64,000 nucleotides of DNA from Hirsutella rhossiliensis (GCF_020360975.1 NW_025408669.1:7564001-7628000); one strand, 5' to 3'. Counted from the stretch's first letter, positions 35,478 through 48,065 are shown. Program-made: numbers and translations. The notes: a model not told the origin generated them from the sequence alone.

Positions 35478-35488
35478 GTATAAGCTAT
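35478..35488 (+). promoter_or_regulatory. Chromovirus A primer-binding site, apparently self-priming
   Basis: GTATAAGCTAT directly after the LTR, identical to the site of chromovirus B. Its complement matches ATAGCTTAT at 35415-35423 of the LTR, 63 nt before the LTR end, over nine bases. Confidence 0.5.
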
Positions 35489-35559
35489 TAACTAATAGAT
35501 CTAATAGATATCTCCCTAGAAAGGGTGCCGCTTCCTTAAAGGAGTACCCTACTACCCTT

Positions 35560-38500
35560 TAGGCGGATAGGAAGTATTATAGCTATCCTAGAAGCGATTA
35601 GAAGCGCGACGGCTAGCGAGAAGAACGAGGTTCTCGCTATACTAAGAGAGCCGTCTACGAGGCTAGCGTTAACCCCTACGACCTTAGTAATACCGGTTAC
35701 GGCGGCGGCACTACCGATATAAAAGCCGCTTCCCTAGCCGACTTAGGACGGTAAGCCTAAGTCCTTCTACTTCTTCCTTAGCCGGCTATAGATAAAGTTT
35801 ATAATAGACGAGAAATAGGGCCTAAACGGCTATTATAATATAGCGTGGTATTTGCTCCTTTATATACTACCGGAGCCCTAAATACGGCGGATCTCCGGAT
35901 TCTAGGATAAGGGCGGCCCTAGAAGTAAACGCGACTTATAGGACTTCTTTTAATACCTTATATATACGTTCGGCAATATATAGGAGCGGGAGAAAGCGTA
36001 GGATAGGCTATAGACCCTTAAGTAAAGGGACGGGTAGACATTTAGCGAATTCCTCCCTAACTTTAAAGAGACGCTCTTACGAGTAGCGGGAACCACGGTA
36101 TAAGAAGATAGCGCGAAGCTTATATAGTTATAGAACTCGATTACGCTAGCCCTATAAGAACTACTTATCCCTATAATTATACCTACTAACTATAGCGAGT
36201 ATATAAGCCGGTTAATAAAAGTAGTATAGGGCTATAAGTAAACGCCGCGTTTTTAGAAGCTTCGTAAGCGCACGCTATATAGTAGCGATAGGATTACCGC
36301 CCCTTTATAAGAGGAATAGCCGACTATTAATACTAACGGAGATACCTTAATATCGGCTACCCGTATAGACCGAGCTAAACGCGGTAGGAAGTCGTCTTCG
36401 AATATCCCCTATACTATCCCGCTCTTTAAGTAGCGGGCGAAGTAGGTAACGAGTAAGGAAATCGGGAAAAGGAAAGCTAACGGCCGCTGCCTACGTTACG
36501 GCGCGTCTATATACTTTATATTAAAATGCCCCTTCCTTTTAGCTAAGCGGCCTATAGTAGTTTAAGTAGCGAGGATAAAACCGCTCCTTACCTTAGATAA
36601 CGAAGAGGACTCCGCTCCCTTAGGCCTAGAGGAAAAAAAGTAGCTCTAGAGCAAAGATAGGCTCTAGAGCCTTAATTACTAGTACTAGTAAAGGAAAAGG
36701 AAGAATTATCCGCTTATATAAAAGAGGAGCTTACTTTAATATAGGTTATAGTTAATAACTCCTTATCCGTCGCCGCCCTTATAGATAAGGGCTACTAGTA
36801 CTATGCCGTAGTCGACGAGGCTCTTATACGAGAGATATAAGTACTAGTAGAAAAGATCGCCCTAAGGCGAGTAAAGGGCGCCTTAGGGGTAATAGAGGGT
36901 ACGGTAATTAAGGGCATTACGTAGCTAGCTATAGAGGTCGATAGTTACTATAAGCTTATCGTAGCTTATATAATCCCTTAACTAGAGTTTCCCTTAATCC
37001 TTAGAAAACCCTAGTTATTATATATAGAGTTATACTTAGTTCTATACTAAAAGAAGCTATAGTTTAGGCCTATATAATAGTAGGTCCGCTATAACGACGG
37101 TTTTATAGGTATAGGACTAGGCGTATAAGCTTTATACTTAGTATAAGAAGTCCTTACCTCTATCTTTATAGGAACTATATAACGGTTAAAGCGGGAGGAA
37201 GGCCGGGTAGCGGCTAACGTAGCGGTCTATATAGTTAGCTTAGCGGATATTAATAAGGCCCTCTAAGCGAAGAAGCTAAAGTCGCCCTCTAAGCTATAGT
37301 AGTAGATACCGGAGCGCTTTTACGACCTCCTACCGCTATTTAAGTCCTAGGAAGCGGATAAGCTTAACCTATATAAGCTAGGGGTAGACTATAAGATCGT
37401 ACTCCGTACTAATAAAAAGGGGTAGGAACTACCTATACCGTTTAAACCGCTATATAATATATTATACGCGGAGCTACTAGTACTAAAGAAGATACTAAGG
37501 GACCTCTTAAATAAGGGTTTTATTTAAGTAAGTAGCTCTAAAGTAAGAGCGCCGGTCCTATTTATACGTAAACTAAGGGGCGGGATATAGTTCTATTACG
37601 ACTATAGGGCTCTAAATATAATTATAAGGCTAGACCGCTACCCCTTACCCTTAATCTTAAATACGCTCTATAACCTTTCGAAGGCGAAGTAGTTTATAAA
37701 GCTAGATATAAAATAGGCGTTTTATAAGGTATAGATCTTAGAGGGTAATAAGTAGAAGACAGCGTTCTATATATACTATAGCTTATTTAAGTAGCTTATA
37801 ACGCCCTTTAGCCTCTTAGGAGCGCTAACTACCTTCTAGCATTATATTAATAATATACTTTAAGACTTCCTTAATAAGTTCGCCTCTATATATATAGATA
37901 ATATCCTTATCTATATAAGCGGCTCTTATAAGGACTATATATAGAAAGTATAGAGGGTCTTAGAGCGCCTCTAACTTTATAGGCTCTACCTTAACTTAGA
38001 TAAGTGCGAATTCGGGGTTAAGAGGGTTAAGTACTTAGGCTTTATTATCTACGCCGGTATAGGCATATAGGCGGATCCTATAAAGATCTAGGCGATTTAG
38101 GACTAAGCTACCTTAACTATATAAATAGGTATATAGAGCTTCCTTAAGTTTACGAACTATTATAGGATATTTATTAAGGGCTTCTCCTATATTATAATGC
38201 CCTTAAACGAGATTACTAGGAAGTAGACCGCCTTTTACTAAGGGCCCGTATAGGAAGGAGCGTTCTATACGCTTAAGGACCTATTCTCTTAAGCCCTAGT
38301 ACTACTTTAGTAAGACTTCGACCGGTCTACGTTAGTTAAAGCAAACTATAGCGGCTAAGCACTTAAAGGAACGCTCTCTTAGGAGGTAGATAGGCGGAAG
38401 TAACTAGTAGCGTTCTACTTTTATAAGCTAACCTTAGCGGAGCGGAATTACGCTATTTATAATAAAGAGATACTAGCGATTATTAGCTACCTTAAGTAAT

Positions 38501-40440
38501 AGTAAGCGGAGCTCTAAAGCTATAAGAGCTTCGAGGTTCTTATAGACTATAGGAACCTTAAGTACTTTATAACTTACTAGCACCTCTTAGAGCGGTAAGC
38601 CCGCTAAGTAGAGTATCTCTTATACTTTAACTTCTCGATTAAGTACCGGCTAAGGTAGGACTCTATAGTCCTAGATACGCTTTCTTAAAGGGATTAAGAC
38701 CGGCTAACGAGAGCGGATATCGAGGCCTAGGATCTATAGCTTATCCTATAAGAAGCGCTACGGACTTATATAGGAGCTTCCTTAGTAGAGGAAGGCGCGG
38801 CGCTAATAGATAAGCCTTCCCCTATACCTTCGCCTCGGCCTAGCGAGGAGGGATAGACCGGCCTAGGGGCGCGTGCGGCGCGGGTATTCTAAGATAAGGT
38901 CCTCTAGCGCTTATAGGATAGGATATCGTCTCTAGACCGTACCTATAAGAGTATACGCCGCGCCGTTAAGTCCGGCGCTTAATGCCTCGATTTAAAGCTA
39001 AAGCTAAAGGTATAAGTAGCCGACTATTATATTAACCTATAGGGGCACCTACGTTAGCGGGGGAGACTATAGGTGCCGGGCGCGCCGTATACTATAGAAG
39101 CTAGGGAGAAGGATAGACCGCCGGAGCTAGACGAACGGAACGAGCTCTAAGGGAAGCTAGTCTAGCTCGTTTATAACTCTAGTATCGTAGGCCACCTAGG
39201 TAAGTAAGGTATAGTAGTAGGCCTCGCGAGGGATTTCTACTAGCCCTCCTATAGTACTATATTCGCCGCTTCCTCTATAACTACGATATCTATAGCTATA
39301 CTAAGATTTAGAGGGCGTAGCTTAAGGGGCTACTTAAGTAGCTTCCGGTACCTAACCGGTTGTATACGTATATATAGATAGACTTTATAATAGACCTCCT
39401 ACTTATAGAGGGTGGCAACCGGTATATATAGGTAATTAAAGACCGACTTAGTAAGTCTATAGTATTAAAGCCGATACCGTCTATAGATATAGAGTCCTAT
39501 ATAGAGCGCTTCTTATTCTACTAGGCCTACTTATATAGCTAGCTAGCCTTTATTATAAGCGATAGGGGATCGAATTAAACTAGCTACTTTTAGTAGTACT
39601 TATACTAGCTACTTTAGATTACGTAGCTACTTAGTATAGTATATTACTTATAGACCGATAGAGGGCTTAAGAGGGTTAACTAAGAAGCGTAGGCTTACTT
39701 ATAGGCCGTCGTAGCCTATAACTAAGTAAACTAAGACCGTTAGCTCCCCGCGGCCTAACTTACGTTAAATAGTAGACTATATACCTTTATTAAGATAGCC
39801 CTTTTCTTTATAACGTATAGCTTTAAACTACCCTTACTAGTTCCCTTTACTATAGACGTAGTAGTAGAGTAGTATAGTAATTCGTTACTAGAGGGCCGCG
39901 CTTCTACGTTCGTATAAAAGCTATAGGAGACTATAGATTATTACTAATCCGCGATAGCCGCCGCGGCGTAAGATTAAGAGCGGCCCGCTAATAAGACTAG
40001 GGCCCTAGTAGATAGGTTTATAGTAAGAGATAAGGTATAGCTAGACCTCTATAACTATAGGTCGGCACGGCTAAAGAAGAAGCTTAACTAGCTATATATA
40101 AAGTTTATAGTATAAAGGGTTATTAGCCTATAGGTTATAGAGCTCGATAGTCTCTTAATAGGGGTCTATAATAAGATTAATATAGACCTCCTTTATAGAG
40201 CCTCCTTTAACCTACTACTTAAATAAGAAGTAGCGGACGCTTAACCGCCTATAATTAAGGTAGAGGGAAAGGATAAGTTTAAGGTCGAAGAGATATAAGC
40301 CGCGCGCTAGAAAAAGGTTAGTAAGGGGAAACGCTAGGAGGTCCTCGTTAAGTAGCGCGGGTATCTCGACCTTACGTAGGAACCTATATATAAGTTTATA
40401 GGAACTATAGCCCTCGATAAGTTTAAGGCCTTATTTAGAA
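35560..40440 (+). pseudogene. Chromovirus A gag-pol remnant
   Basis: Readable pieces on the plus strand: a Cys/His-like knuckle region near 36490-36530; the protease core ALIDKG at about 36770; RT text PVLFIRK near 37555 and YPLPLI-like sequence near 37640; the RT box SIYIDNILIY at about 37889-37918, where the second catalytic Asp is Asn (GAT to AAT in TpG context); RNase H near 38380-38480; integrase from about 39010; and the chromodomain near 40260-40435 (KFKVEEI, EVLVK-RGYLDLT-EP). Stops of the RIP type occur every few dozen codons. Function is lost. Confidence 0.8.
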
Positions 40441-40599
40441 TAGTAAATAAGAATAATAGACTAGCGGACTACTAATAGTAGCCTAGGCTAGGACTACGAA
40501 GTAGGTATAGCGATAGGGGTAGTTATAGTAATATAGGTAATATAAGCGCAATAGTATAAGTAGAGATAAAAATAGCGTTTATTATAAGGCAGAGCCTTT

Positions 40600-41650
40600 A
40601 AACTACCTAGGCTTATTCTTTATTATTATTATTATTATTATCCTTATTATTATCGTCCTCGTTAGCCTCTTTCTTTTTATTAGCGGCGGCGGCGGTCTCT
40701 AGGGCGCTAAGGCGGCCCTCTAAGCCTATAAGCTAGTCGGCGGCGGCGGCGGCTCTAAGGGTAGAAGGGCGACGGCTAATAGCGGCGGTAGGGGCAGCGG
40801 TAGTAGCGGAGGCGGGCACGGCTAAGGGGACCGCCGATAGGGCGACGGAGGTAGTATCCCTAGCACCGGGTATATTAGAGGCGGAAATAAAGGAGTAGAG
40901 GAGTAGGACTTACTTAGGTATAAGGCCCTATCGCTTAAGGGCGCGGAGGTTATAGTAAGTAGCGGCGGCGGCGGTAAGGCGCTTCTTAGCAGCCCCCTAC
41001 GCCTACTTATATAAGCCGGCCTTCTAAGCCAACGCCGTAGCGAGTAAGATAGGAGGCGCCGCCTTATAAGCGCGGCCGGCTCGCGCGTACTAATAGTAGC
41101 TGCCGCCGCGGCGGCGCCTAGCTTAGTTAGAGTAGTCGAGCTCCTATAACGTATAACGTATATAGGGGGCTAAGTAGGCGGCGCCGGCCTATACTTAGCG
41201 CTTATACTATAGGAGGTTAGCGGATAACGTCTATTACGCTTGCCTAACTATAGACTTATAAGGGTAGCGGAGACGGAGGTAAGGGCCGAGGGGCCGGGCG
41301 TTATAGGTAGCGGCGGGGACAGCGTCGTTACCCTAAGGGGCAACGTAAGAGCGAATAGCGTAGTAGAGGTAGCGGCGGCGTCGGTAGGAGCGGTAGTAGC
41401 GGCGCGGGTAAGAGCAGCGGTAGCGGCGGAGTCGTTATCGGCCGCGGCTAGCACGGCGTCGACGAACGACTCTATACGCTCTAAGAAGGAGGAGGTAAGA
41501 GAGGGAGAGGCGGATATATCTATCGCGGAAGTTAGTATAACGGAATACGGCCTCCCGCTTTATAGGGCGCGGAACTTACTAGTTAAAGTTATTATTATTA
41601 TTAGGGCTATTATTACTACTACCGCTACTACTATAAGTATATATTAATAA
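40600..41650 (-). pseudogene. Antisense accessory ORF of chromovirus A, RIP-killed
   Basis: On the minus strand, opposite to gag-pol, one reading frame (first codon bases at positions equal to 1 modulo 3) carries the same landmarks as the ORF at 17901-18824: the five-Cys motif at about 41060-41166, in which all five Cys codons are now Tyr (TGT/TGC to TAT/TAC), followed by YARAGRAY; NLRALKR near 40935-40951; GLEGRLSALE near 40690-40735; and a Lys-rich then Asp/Asn-rich tail near 40620-40660. The frame is not shifted over this span, only riddled with TAG/TAA. The counterpart frames listed on the plus strand here are shadows. It confirms that the antisense gene is an inherited part of the element. 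Confidence 0.65.
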
Positions 41651-42082
41651 AGCGGCCTATATAGCTAAGAACGGACTAACGCCTTAGGTAAAGCGGAACT
41701 TACTTATTAATACTATTATTATAGTTAAAAAAGGGAGAGAAGGAAGGGAAGGGGGAAGGGGGGGATACCGCCTTATATACCCCTTAGTAGAGGAGGCTAC
41801 CTAAGGTAAAGGGAACGGGCAACCTAAGGCTTACGTAGGTCTAGACTAGCCGCCGGCTACCTAGGGGCGTATATAATAGGTTACGCCCTTATTTAAACGG
41901 CTAGCTAGCCGACGAGTATAGAGCTAGGTCCTAGCTACTTAGGCTAATAGGCGCGGGGATAATAGGGCTAGTAGGGCCGGCCCTATTAACGGGAAAGGGT
42001 AGGGAAGAGCCCGCGGTATAGGCCTAATTATATAGGAGCCGATAATAAGGCAGCGCTACGCCGCGCTTAAGGGAGGGCATTA

Positions 42083-42268
42083 TATAAGAGTCTTTAACTA
42101 TTATAGGTAATAGGCTTAGGCCGCGGCCTAAGCCGCGTAGTTACGTATAGAGGGCCGGATCCTATAAGTATAAGGGCGGGCTAGCCGCGTATAAAAGAGC
42201 TCTATATAGCTTATTAATATTATCCTATAGACGGCACCTATATATACGCCTCTACCTACTCTATAATA
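42083..42268 (+). repeat. Chromovirus A 3' LTR
   Basis: 186 bp, preceded by the polypurine tract AAGGGAGGGC at 42069-42079. Palindrome at 42113-42134, TATA box at 42190-42197. CTAGG duplication at 42269-42273. Confidence 0.9.
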
Positions 42269-43652
42269 CTAGGAGACCGTAAAAGAGATATCTGGTCTAG
42301 TAGAAATAGCTAAAAAAAGTAAGGAGCCTACCTTCTATTAATATTAATATTTCTCTTACTCCTTAGCTTAAAAGGATAGATTAGGTAAAAGCTCTTTATT
42401 TAATATAAGTATAGAGGGAAGCTTCTTATTAAGGGAATTAAGGAGGAATTTATAAGCGACCTTATCGATATAGGCGTCTTAGGTAAGCTAGATAGTCTAT
42501 TAAGACCTATTCTAAAAGAGTTATATCCCTAGGAACTACTTTAGCTCCCCTTACCTAGTTATCTTATACCTTTATTATAGGCCTTATATAGCCTCCCTAG
42601 TAGTAGCCTCTTCCTCTTTTAGGTAGGCCTAGATAATATCGTCGACGTAAAAAAAGACTGTAATTCTACCCTTTTATATTATATACGGTTCCTAAGGGAC
42701 TTTCTTAAAGCCTAGGACTTTAAGGGAACCTATTAAATGCTATTGCTAAAGAAGGGGTAATCTTCGTAGTCTATAAAGAGCTTTCCTTAGCTATAGAACC
42801 TTTCCTAGCTATTAGAAGCCTAGTAGAAGGTATATATAGATAACTTCTTCTTCTTCCTTAAGTAGGCAGTTAATAAAGGCGTTAACTATATCTATCTAAT
42901 CGAGCTCGAGGTCGAATTCTACTACTATAGGTATAAGGGTCTAAAAAGATATCCCTATTAAGGTAGTTGCCTTAGTAGGAAGATCCCCTTTTTCCTACTA
43001 GTTCCTATAGATAACTAGCTAGGCCTTATACTTTTAAAGGAAGCTATATTTATTAGTCTTATAGATAAAGACCTATTTATAGCTAAGGACCTATTTTCCT
43101 TTTATTTTTTCCTTAAGGACCTCTTCGAAAGACCCTATCTCTTTATATAAAGCTAGGTAGTCTTTCTAGGCCTAGAAAAACTAGTCTTTAAAAGGATGTC
43201 TTTTTAGCTACTTTTAGTTTACTAGTAGGTCCGGGAGGTCTCTTTTATATACCTTCCTTACTAATAGCTATAGCTTAAAAAGCCGGCCTACTATAAACGC
43301 TTTATAGGAACCGTTTTCTATTAGCGTTAGGTAGAAGTCGGAAAAACGATCGAAATAAGGGAGAGGTTAGTCTTCTTTAGTATCTATATCGGGCCCTATA
43401 CCTTCCTTTACTTCTCGAAGTAGGGATAAAAAGGCAGCTAGGTAATCCTTTAAGAGAGGTGCTTTTCCTACCCCCTTAGGGGTCGAGACGGGAAGACTAA
43501 CTAAAAAAGCTACTTTTAGATCTTCTTCTTATATAGGAGGAGGCATAGGTAGGTAGGCGTATTCTAGCTCTACCGCTTTCTTATAGTCTCCTTCTTCGTC
43601 TAGATTATCTAATCTAGTAGCTTCCTCTTTTTTAAAGTCGGCGTTATCCTCG
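42269..43652 (-). pseudogene. Copia-2 reverse transcriptase
   Basis: Reverse complement of about 10230-11600 of Copia-1. The minus strand reads VFFYVDDII at about 42623-42650 (both Asp intact) and DIVNAF near 42870-42890. The acidic linker region sits near 43540-43650. RIP stops throughout. Confidence 0.8.
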
Positions 43653-43657
43653 ACTAC

Positions 43658-43914
43658 TGTCACGACCCTGCGCGCCAGCGTAGAGACACCAGCGCAGAAC
43701 CTCACCAGTGTCACGTGCCCAAGCAGCATCACGTGCCCACGTGCGACCTCGTGCTTACCTGAGCGCTGCTGAGGTAACCTCGTGCATATGCACATAAGGG
43801 CCAGCTCGGTCGTGTAGTCTAGTCTTTCTTTCTTGCTCCTTAGCTTTGAGTCTTCGTTCATAGTGCCAATACATCTTTATAGCCGTCAAGGCTCGTATGT
43901 GCCTGGCCGTAACA
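43658..43914. repeat. Un-RIPped solo LTR
   Basis: 257 bp, TGTCACGACC to GGCCGTAACA, with 5-bp duplications ACTAC at 43653-43657 and 43915-43919. The empty site is present in Copia-1 around 10218-10236 (reverse complement). CA and TG are abundant, unlike everything around it. It contains three CACGTG motifs (43711-43745). Reading in reverse, a CTATAAAG TATA-like box suggests the parent element lay on the minus strand. No other copy occurs in the window. Confidence 0.85.
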
Positions 43915-45677
43915 ACTACTTCGACGTTAGTTTCTTTTTTTATTTCCTTATCTAGGATCTCTTTTTTAGACTATTAGGAAGGGGGGATTTAAATCTTTTA
44001 AATTAGCTAACGTTAAGAGAGTAAGATAGGCTATTAATCCCTCTTTCTATCGAAGAAGCTAGATTCGTTAAAAATTATATCCTTAGTCGAAATAACCTTC
44101 CTTAAAAGAGGAATCTAGATCTAGAAGATATTCGTAGAATTATAACTAATAAGGTAACTAATAAAGGCTCTAGGATTAAGCTTTCTTTTCTTCTTCCTTT
44201 TTAGCTATATATCGGTAGTTATAGCGTATACCTTATAGCTATAGGTATAAAGGTAGGCTAGCGAGGCCCTCTTTTTCGTAAAGAGCTTAAGGGGGGATTT
44301 CTAGTTTATTCCTTAGGTCTTAAAAAGGGTCTCTAGGTCCCTATAGTCCCTTAGTCCCCTAGGGTCCCTTAGGGTCCGGTTCCGAAGGTAATAGGCGGTC
44401 TTAACGACTTCCCTTTAAAGGTTATATAGAAGCCTTATAGTAAGTCTTATCGTATAGGCCCTTTCTATTATAGCACCCCCTAATCTTTCTACCCCTCCGT
44501 TCTAGGCCTAGGTATTCGGTGCTAATAAGAGGGGTAAAATGCCCCTTTTTTAAAGCTAATTTAAGATATCCTTTATAAATAGCTCTCTATTAGACCGTAT
44601 CTTCTTTACCTCGTAGCTAAAGTAGGATTTTATCCAGTTAATAAAGTCCCGGAGGGTAGACTAGTTATACTTACTTAGGTAGGTCCGTAAGAAATAAGGG
44701 AAAACTATCCCTAAAAAAGCATCTATAAAAAACATTACTCTAATAAAGCTTTCCTAGTTCTTAGAGACGTCGGTTTAGTCGACCTAAATTTCTTTATACG
44801 GCTAGTCCGGCTATAAAGGCGTTCGTCTAGAAATTCGTCTCCTAGTCTTTCCTTAACCATAGTATTTATATTCGACGGTCTTTAGTCCCCTTATTTATAC
44901 GCCCTATTATTAGCCTAGCTTATATAAAGCTAGGGGGCCTAGGTAACTAAGTCGTACGTACTAAAGAATGCCGTCTCCTTAGGCTGCTAGAAGAGGGTCC
45001 TTTATAGTAAACCTATTCCTCCTAGTAGGGAAAGCTAACTTCTTAAGAGGTTCCTTCCTAAGGATAGGTCGGAATTCGAGAATAAATTAACCGAATTTTT
45101 CCTCGATAAGCCCGATAGTCTAATTCTTTTAGACTAGCCTCGTTAGCTTAGACGTTATATCTTAGAAGATCCCTTCCTTTCGAAGAAAGCGGAAGGAAAT
45201 TAAGCTCGTTAAAAATCGAGGGCAAAAAGCTACCCTTTTTCTTCGAAGAATTTATATAGATCTATTAAGTAATTTTATCGTAAAATTCACCTTTCTATAT
45301 CCTTCTATCTATATAGTTAATTCCCCGGCAATAAGATATTCCCTTCGTGCCTTCTTAAAGGACCGGAATTATAAGAGTATATTATAGATATCGAGGGAAG
45401 TACTAGAGTTAAGGATAGCTGATTTTCGTAGGGGATAATCGGAGGGTCCTAACGGTTAGTCTTAGCTTTATTAATCTATAGGGAAGACGAAGGCCGGATT
45501 TACTATACTAACTATTTTTCCTTAAATTTACGGCTCGAATAGGGGCAGCGGCGTTATTAGTTACTATTTCTTAGTAACCTAAATCTCGTCTATCTTCTTT
45601 TATAACGAGGGGTCCTCCTTAAGAGACTATTATACTATTTCTTATAGCCTCTTTAAAGGGTTAACTCTTTTAGGTCG
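43915..45677 (-). pseudogene. Copia-2 integrase, protease and gag end
   Basis: Reverse complement of about 8530-10215 of Copia-1, including the integrase (about 44000-44900) and the protease LDSG-S box (about 45400-45425). GTTTT at 45678-45682 is the left duplication of element C. Confidence 0.8.
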
Positions 45678-45682
45678 GTTTT

Positions 45683-45950
45683 ATCGCACGGAGGATGAGC
45701 AAGTGGGCATAAAGATCAGGGACTGGAAGACTCTTGATTCTGCTATCTAAGGTGGGAAGAGGCGAGATCTTTATAGACTGCCTGAATATGAGAATGGAAG
45801 GGAATGGTAGTGAATGGAAGCATCTGATCGGATCATCTGGAAGCCACTGATGCGTTGATGATGCCTCCTAGAAGTTTCTGTGGGAAATGTGCAAACGGAC
45901 TGTGCGAATAGGGGGTCAGACTGTTGGAGGCTGATATCCTATGTGTGACA
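45683..45950 (-). repeat. Copia C 3' LTR
   Basis: 268 bp; sense start TGTCACACATAGG, with a CTATAAAG box near 45770-45780 on the minus strand. It differs from the 5' LTR by five single-base indels and no substitutions. The polypurine tract, sense TGGGGGGGTA, is at 45951-45961. Confidence 0.9.
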
Positions 45951-45959
45951 TACCCCCCC

Positions 45960-46600
45960 AGGTTGTGCTGGCTAGTGGGCAGTGCAAACTGAAGAAAGAA
46001 ACTAGATCCCTAGCAACGTAGAGTCTGATACCAAGGAACCATTGTAATTCCCCTTGGTCTGTCATCGCGTACTTCCTCTTGAGGGCTGCAACCATCTCAT
46101 CAGCTGCGTCCTCGTTTTCCTTGCGATAGAGGAAAACAATATCGTCAACGAAGAAGAAAACAGTGAGCCAGTCGTTCTGGAAGATGCAGGGTTCGTCGGG
46201 ACACTGTGTAAGACCAAGCTCTCTGAATGCAGCAGTGAGTTCCTTCTGCCAAAGAAGAGGGGACCGTCGGAGGCCATAGAGGGCTCGCATGAGGCGAAGA
46301 GCCCATCCCTGTCTGTAGTATCCGTCTGGGAAGGCTACATAGACCTCCTCCTCGTCTTCTAAGAGGCGTTTGTGAAGGCATTAACTGCGTCGAGCTGTCG
46401 GGTCTCAAGGTCGAATTTGGCGGTGATGGCCATGAGAATCCGGAAAGAACGTCCTGCAGGGTTGCTGCATAGGTGTCCTTGTCACCTAGCTGTTGAAGAT
46501 CTCCTCGAACACAAAGACGGGCTTTGAACTTTGTAAGAAAGCCATGCTTGTCGAACTTATACTTAAAGACCCAGGTAAGTGGCAAAAGCTTGCCCGTGAC
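45960..46600 (-). pseudogene. Copia C reverse transcriptase, truncated
   Basis: Two overlapping frames (46145-46585 and 45916-46290) give a Copia RT when joined by a frameshift near 46270. MPLTWVFKYKFDKHG and FKARLCVRGD mark the RT N-terminus; MRALYGLRRSPLLW, then CIFQND, FFFVDDIV (active site FVDD) and GELQWFLGI follow. After the FLGI motif the match ends and unrelated codons run into the LTR. A normal Copia would have another ~350 residues (thumb, connection, RNase H). Confidence 0.85.
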
Positions 46601-48065
46601 CTGGTCTCTGAGGACCGCTCTGAAGGTTCCTCTCTGTTGGAGTGCTTTCCACTCGGCGTGGGCTCCTTCTCTGAACTGAGGACCAAATCTGTGGGTGCGA
46701 AGTTCCTTATACGTCGTAGGTTCGGGAGGAAGGTGTCGTCTGTGAAGTTTTCTTCTCTGCCGAGAAAGAAAGAGCTGTGGAATTGACCCTTAGTGTTGGT
46801 CGAAAAAGCACTGAGCTTGCGAGGCTTTGGAGTGCGGGCTGAGCGCCGTGGCTGAGAGTCACTCGGACCGGGGTCCGGTGTCGGATATGGGTGCTGAATG
46901 TCATGAAACTCATCCTGATCATCCGAGTCCTCATGATCAGATGGTTCGGGTTGTACCACAATCGTGGTGGCGTCTCCTTGGTCTGAGGTTGAAGGAGATT
47001 GCTCAACGGGGTCAGGTTCAGGTTCATCGATTTGAGTGGGGATTTCCTCGTAATCCGACTCGTCCTCGATGTGGGCTGGAAGCTGTACTTCCACGCGCTG
47101 TGGGATAGGTTCTGGTGGCTGATCATTTCCGTCATAGAAGATGCTTTCATTGAAGGTCACATCTCGGACCCTTCGGACTTCTGATGTGGACGGAATCCAG
47201 ATCCTGAAAATGTTCGTGGAATCATATCCAACGAGATAACCGATTTCTGTGTGAGGTCGGTCTTTAGGTCCTTCTTCTGTCTGTTCTGAAGGGCCTGGGG
47301 TGTCAAGGGATAGGCTCTGCAGCCGTATGCCTTGAGAAACGTGATGTCAGGCTGGTCTTGCTGGTAGCCTATGTCTCTGTTGTTGTCTCGCAGCCACTGA
47401 TGAAGCAGCTGGAAAGGCGTTCGGAAGCTGTGGTTCTGCATGGGCGATCTGTTGTGCAAAAACACTGCTGCTTTCCAAGTCTCTGGCCAAAGATCAGATG
47501 GTAAATTGGCATCAATTCCCATTGTTCTGGCCTGGGCAGATATTACCCCCCCAGATCGCTCTGCAGAGCCGTTTTGAGCGGGAGTGTAAGGGGCAGAAGG
47601 TTCATCTTGAATCCCCTTTTCCTCGATCCAGCTCTCATACGCACTCTGAAGAGAACGATCGTTATCACGGTGGATAATGCAAATATTGAGATTCCATTGG
47701 CGTTGAATCATTGCCTCATGGTTTCTCAAAGCAGTCATAACGGACCCTTGTGTCGCGTCATTCAGAAGGTAGATGAAGATCATGCTTGTAAATTCATCTT
47801 TGATAAGAAGAACAGCTTCCTTGCCGTTGAATGAGGTGTTCATACTGAAGATATCAACGTAGATTCTCCAGAATGGTCTGGGGCTCGGTTTTGAGGGTTC
47901 GGCGAGAGACGACCTTCTTTCCCTTCCCAAGGAACACGCGGTGCAATCGATGGTAACTGGGCCTTTGATCTTCGAACCCGTCGTGTTCTCAACAAGACGC
48001 TCTAGGGCTTGAGCGTTCAAGTGGCCTAGGCGCTTATGCCAAAGCGTAGCATCTGCTGTTTTCAC
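46486..48065 (-). pseudogene. Copia C integrase and linker
   Basis: The 302-codon frame 47157-48065 carries the zinc-binding segment (LWHKRLGHLNAQAL and DCTACSLG) and the catalytic core with its DDE triad intact: IYVDIFSM, then IHRDNDRS, then QNGSAERSGG. A frameshift near 47160 leads into 46486-47160, the Pro/Ser/acid-rich linker between integrase and RT (EIPTQIDEPEPDP, then SQPRRSARTPKPRK). Substitutions are few; only indels break it. Confidence 0.85.

Larger units (their letters stand above)
35292..42268 (+). mobile_element. Chromovirus A, complete Ty3/Gypsy element, RIP-saturated
   Basis: A 6977-bp element with 186-bp LTRs and CTAGG duplications at 35287-35291 and 42269-42273. Plus-strand order: gag (about 35560-36620), protease (36750-36830), RT (37300-38250), RNase H (38290-38600), integrase (39000-40250) and chromodomain (40260-40435). 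A 1.6-kb 3' region holds the antisense ORF. Same layout as chromovirus B, but the sequences are clearly different families. Almost every CA/TG is gone; runs of GCG/CGG remain because they offer RIP nothing to act on. Confidence 0.9.

Noticed and set aside
41240..41647. Plus-strand ORF of 135 codons and its minus-strand partner 41248-41454
   Set aside because: Both lie in the 3' region of chromovirus A where the conserved frame is minus-strand with first bases at 1 modulo 3. The plus ORF is low-complexity Ala/Val and exists because RIP leaves GCG-rich runs open.
43529..43861. Minus-strand ORF of 110 codons
   Set aside because: It begins in the solo LTR and runs into Copia-2 linker sequence, so it is a chance fusion across an insertion boundary.
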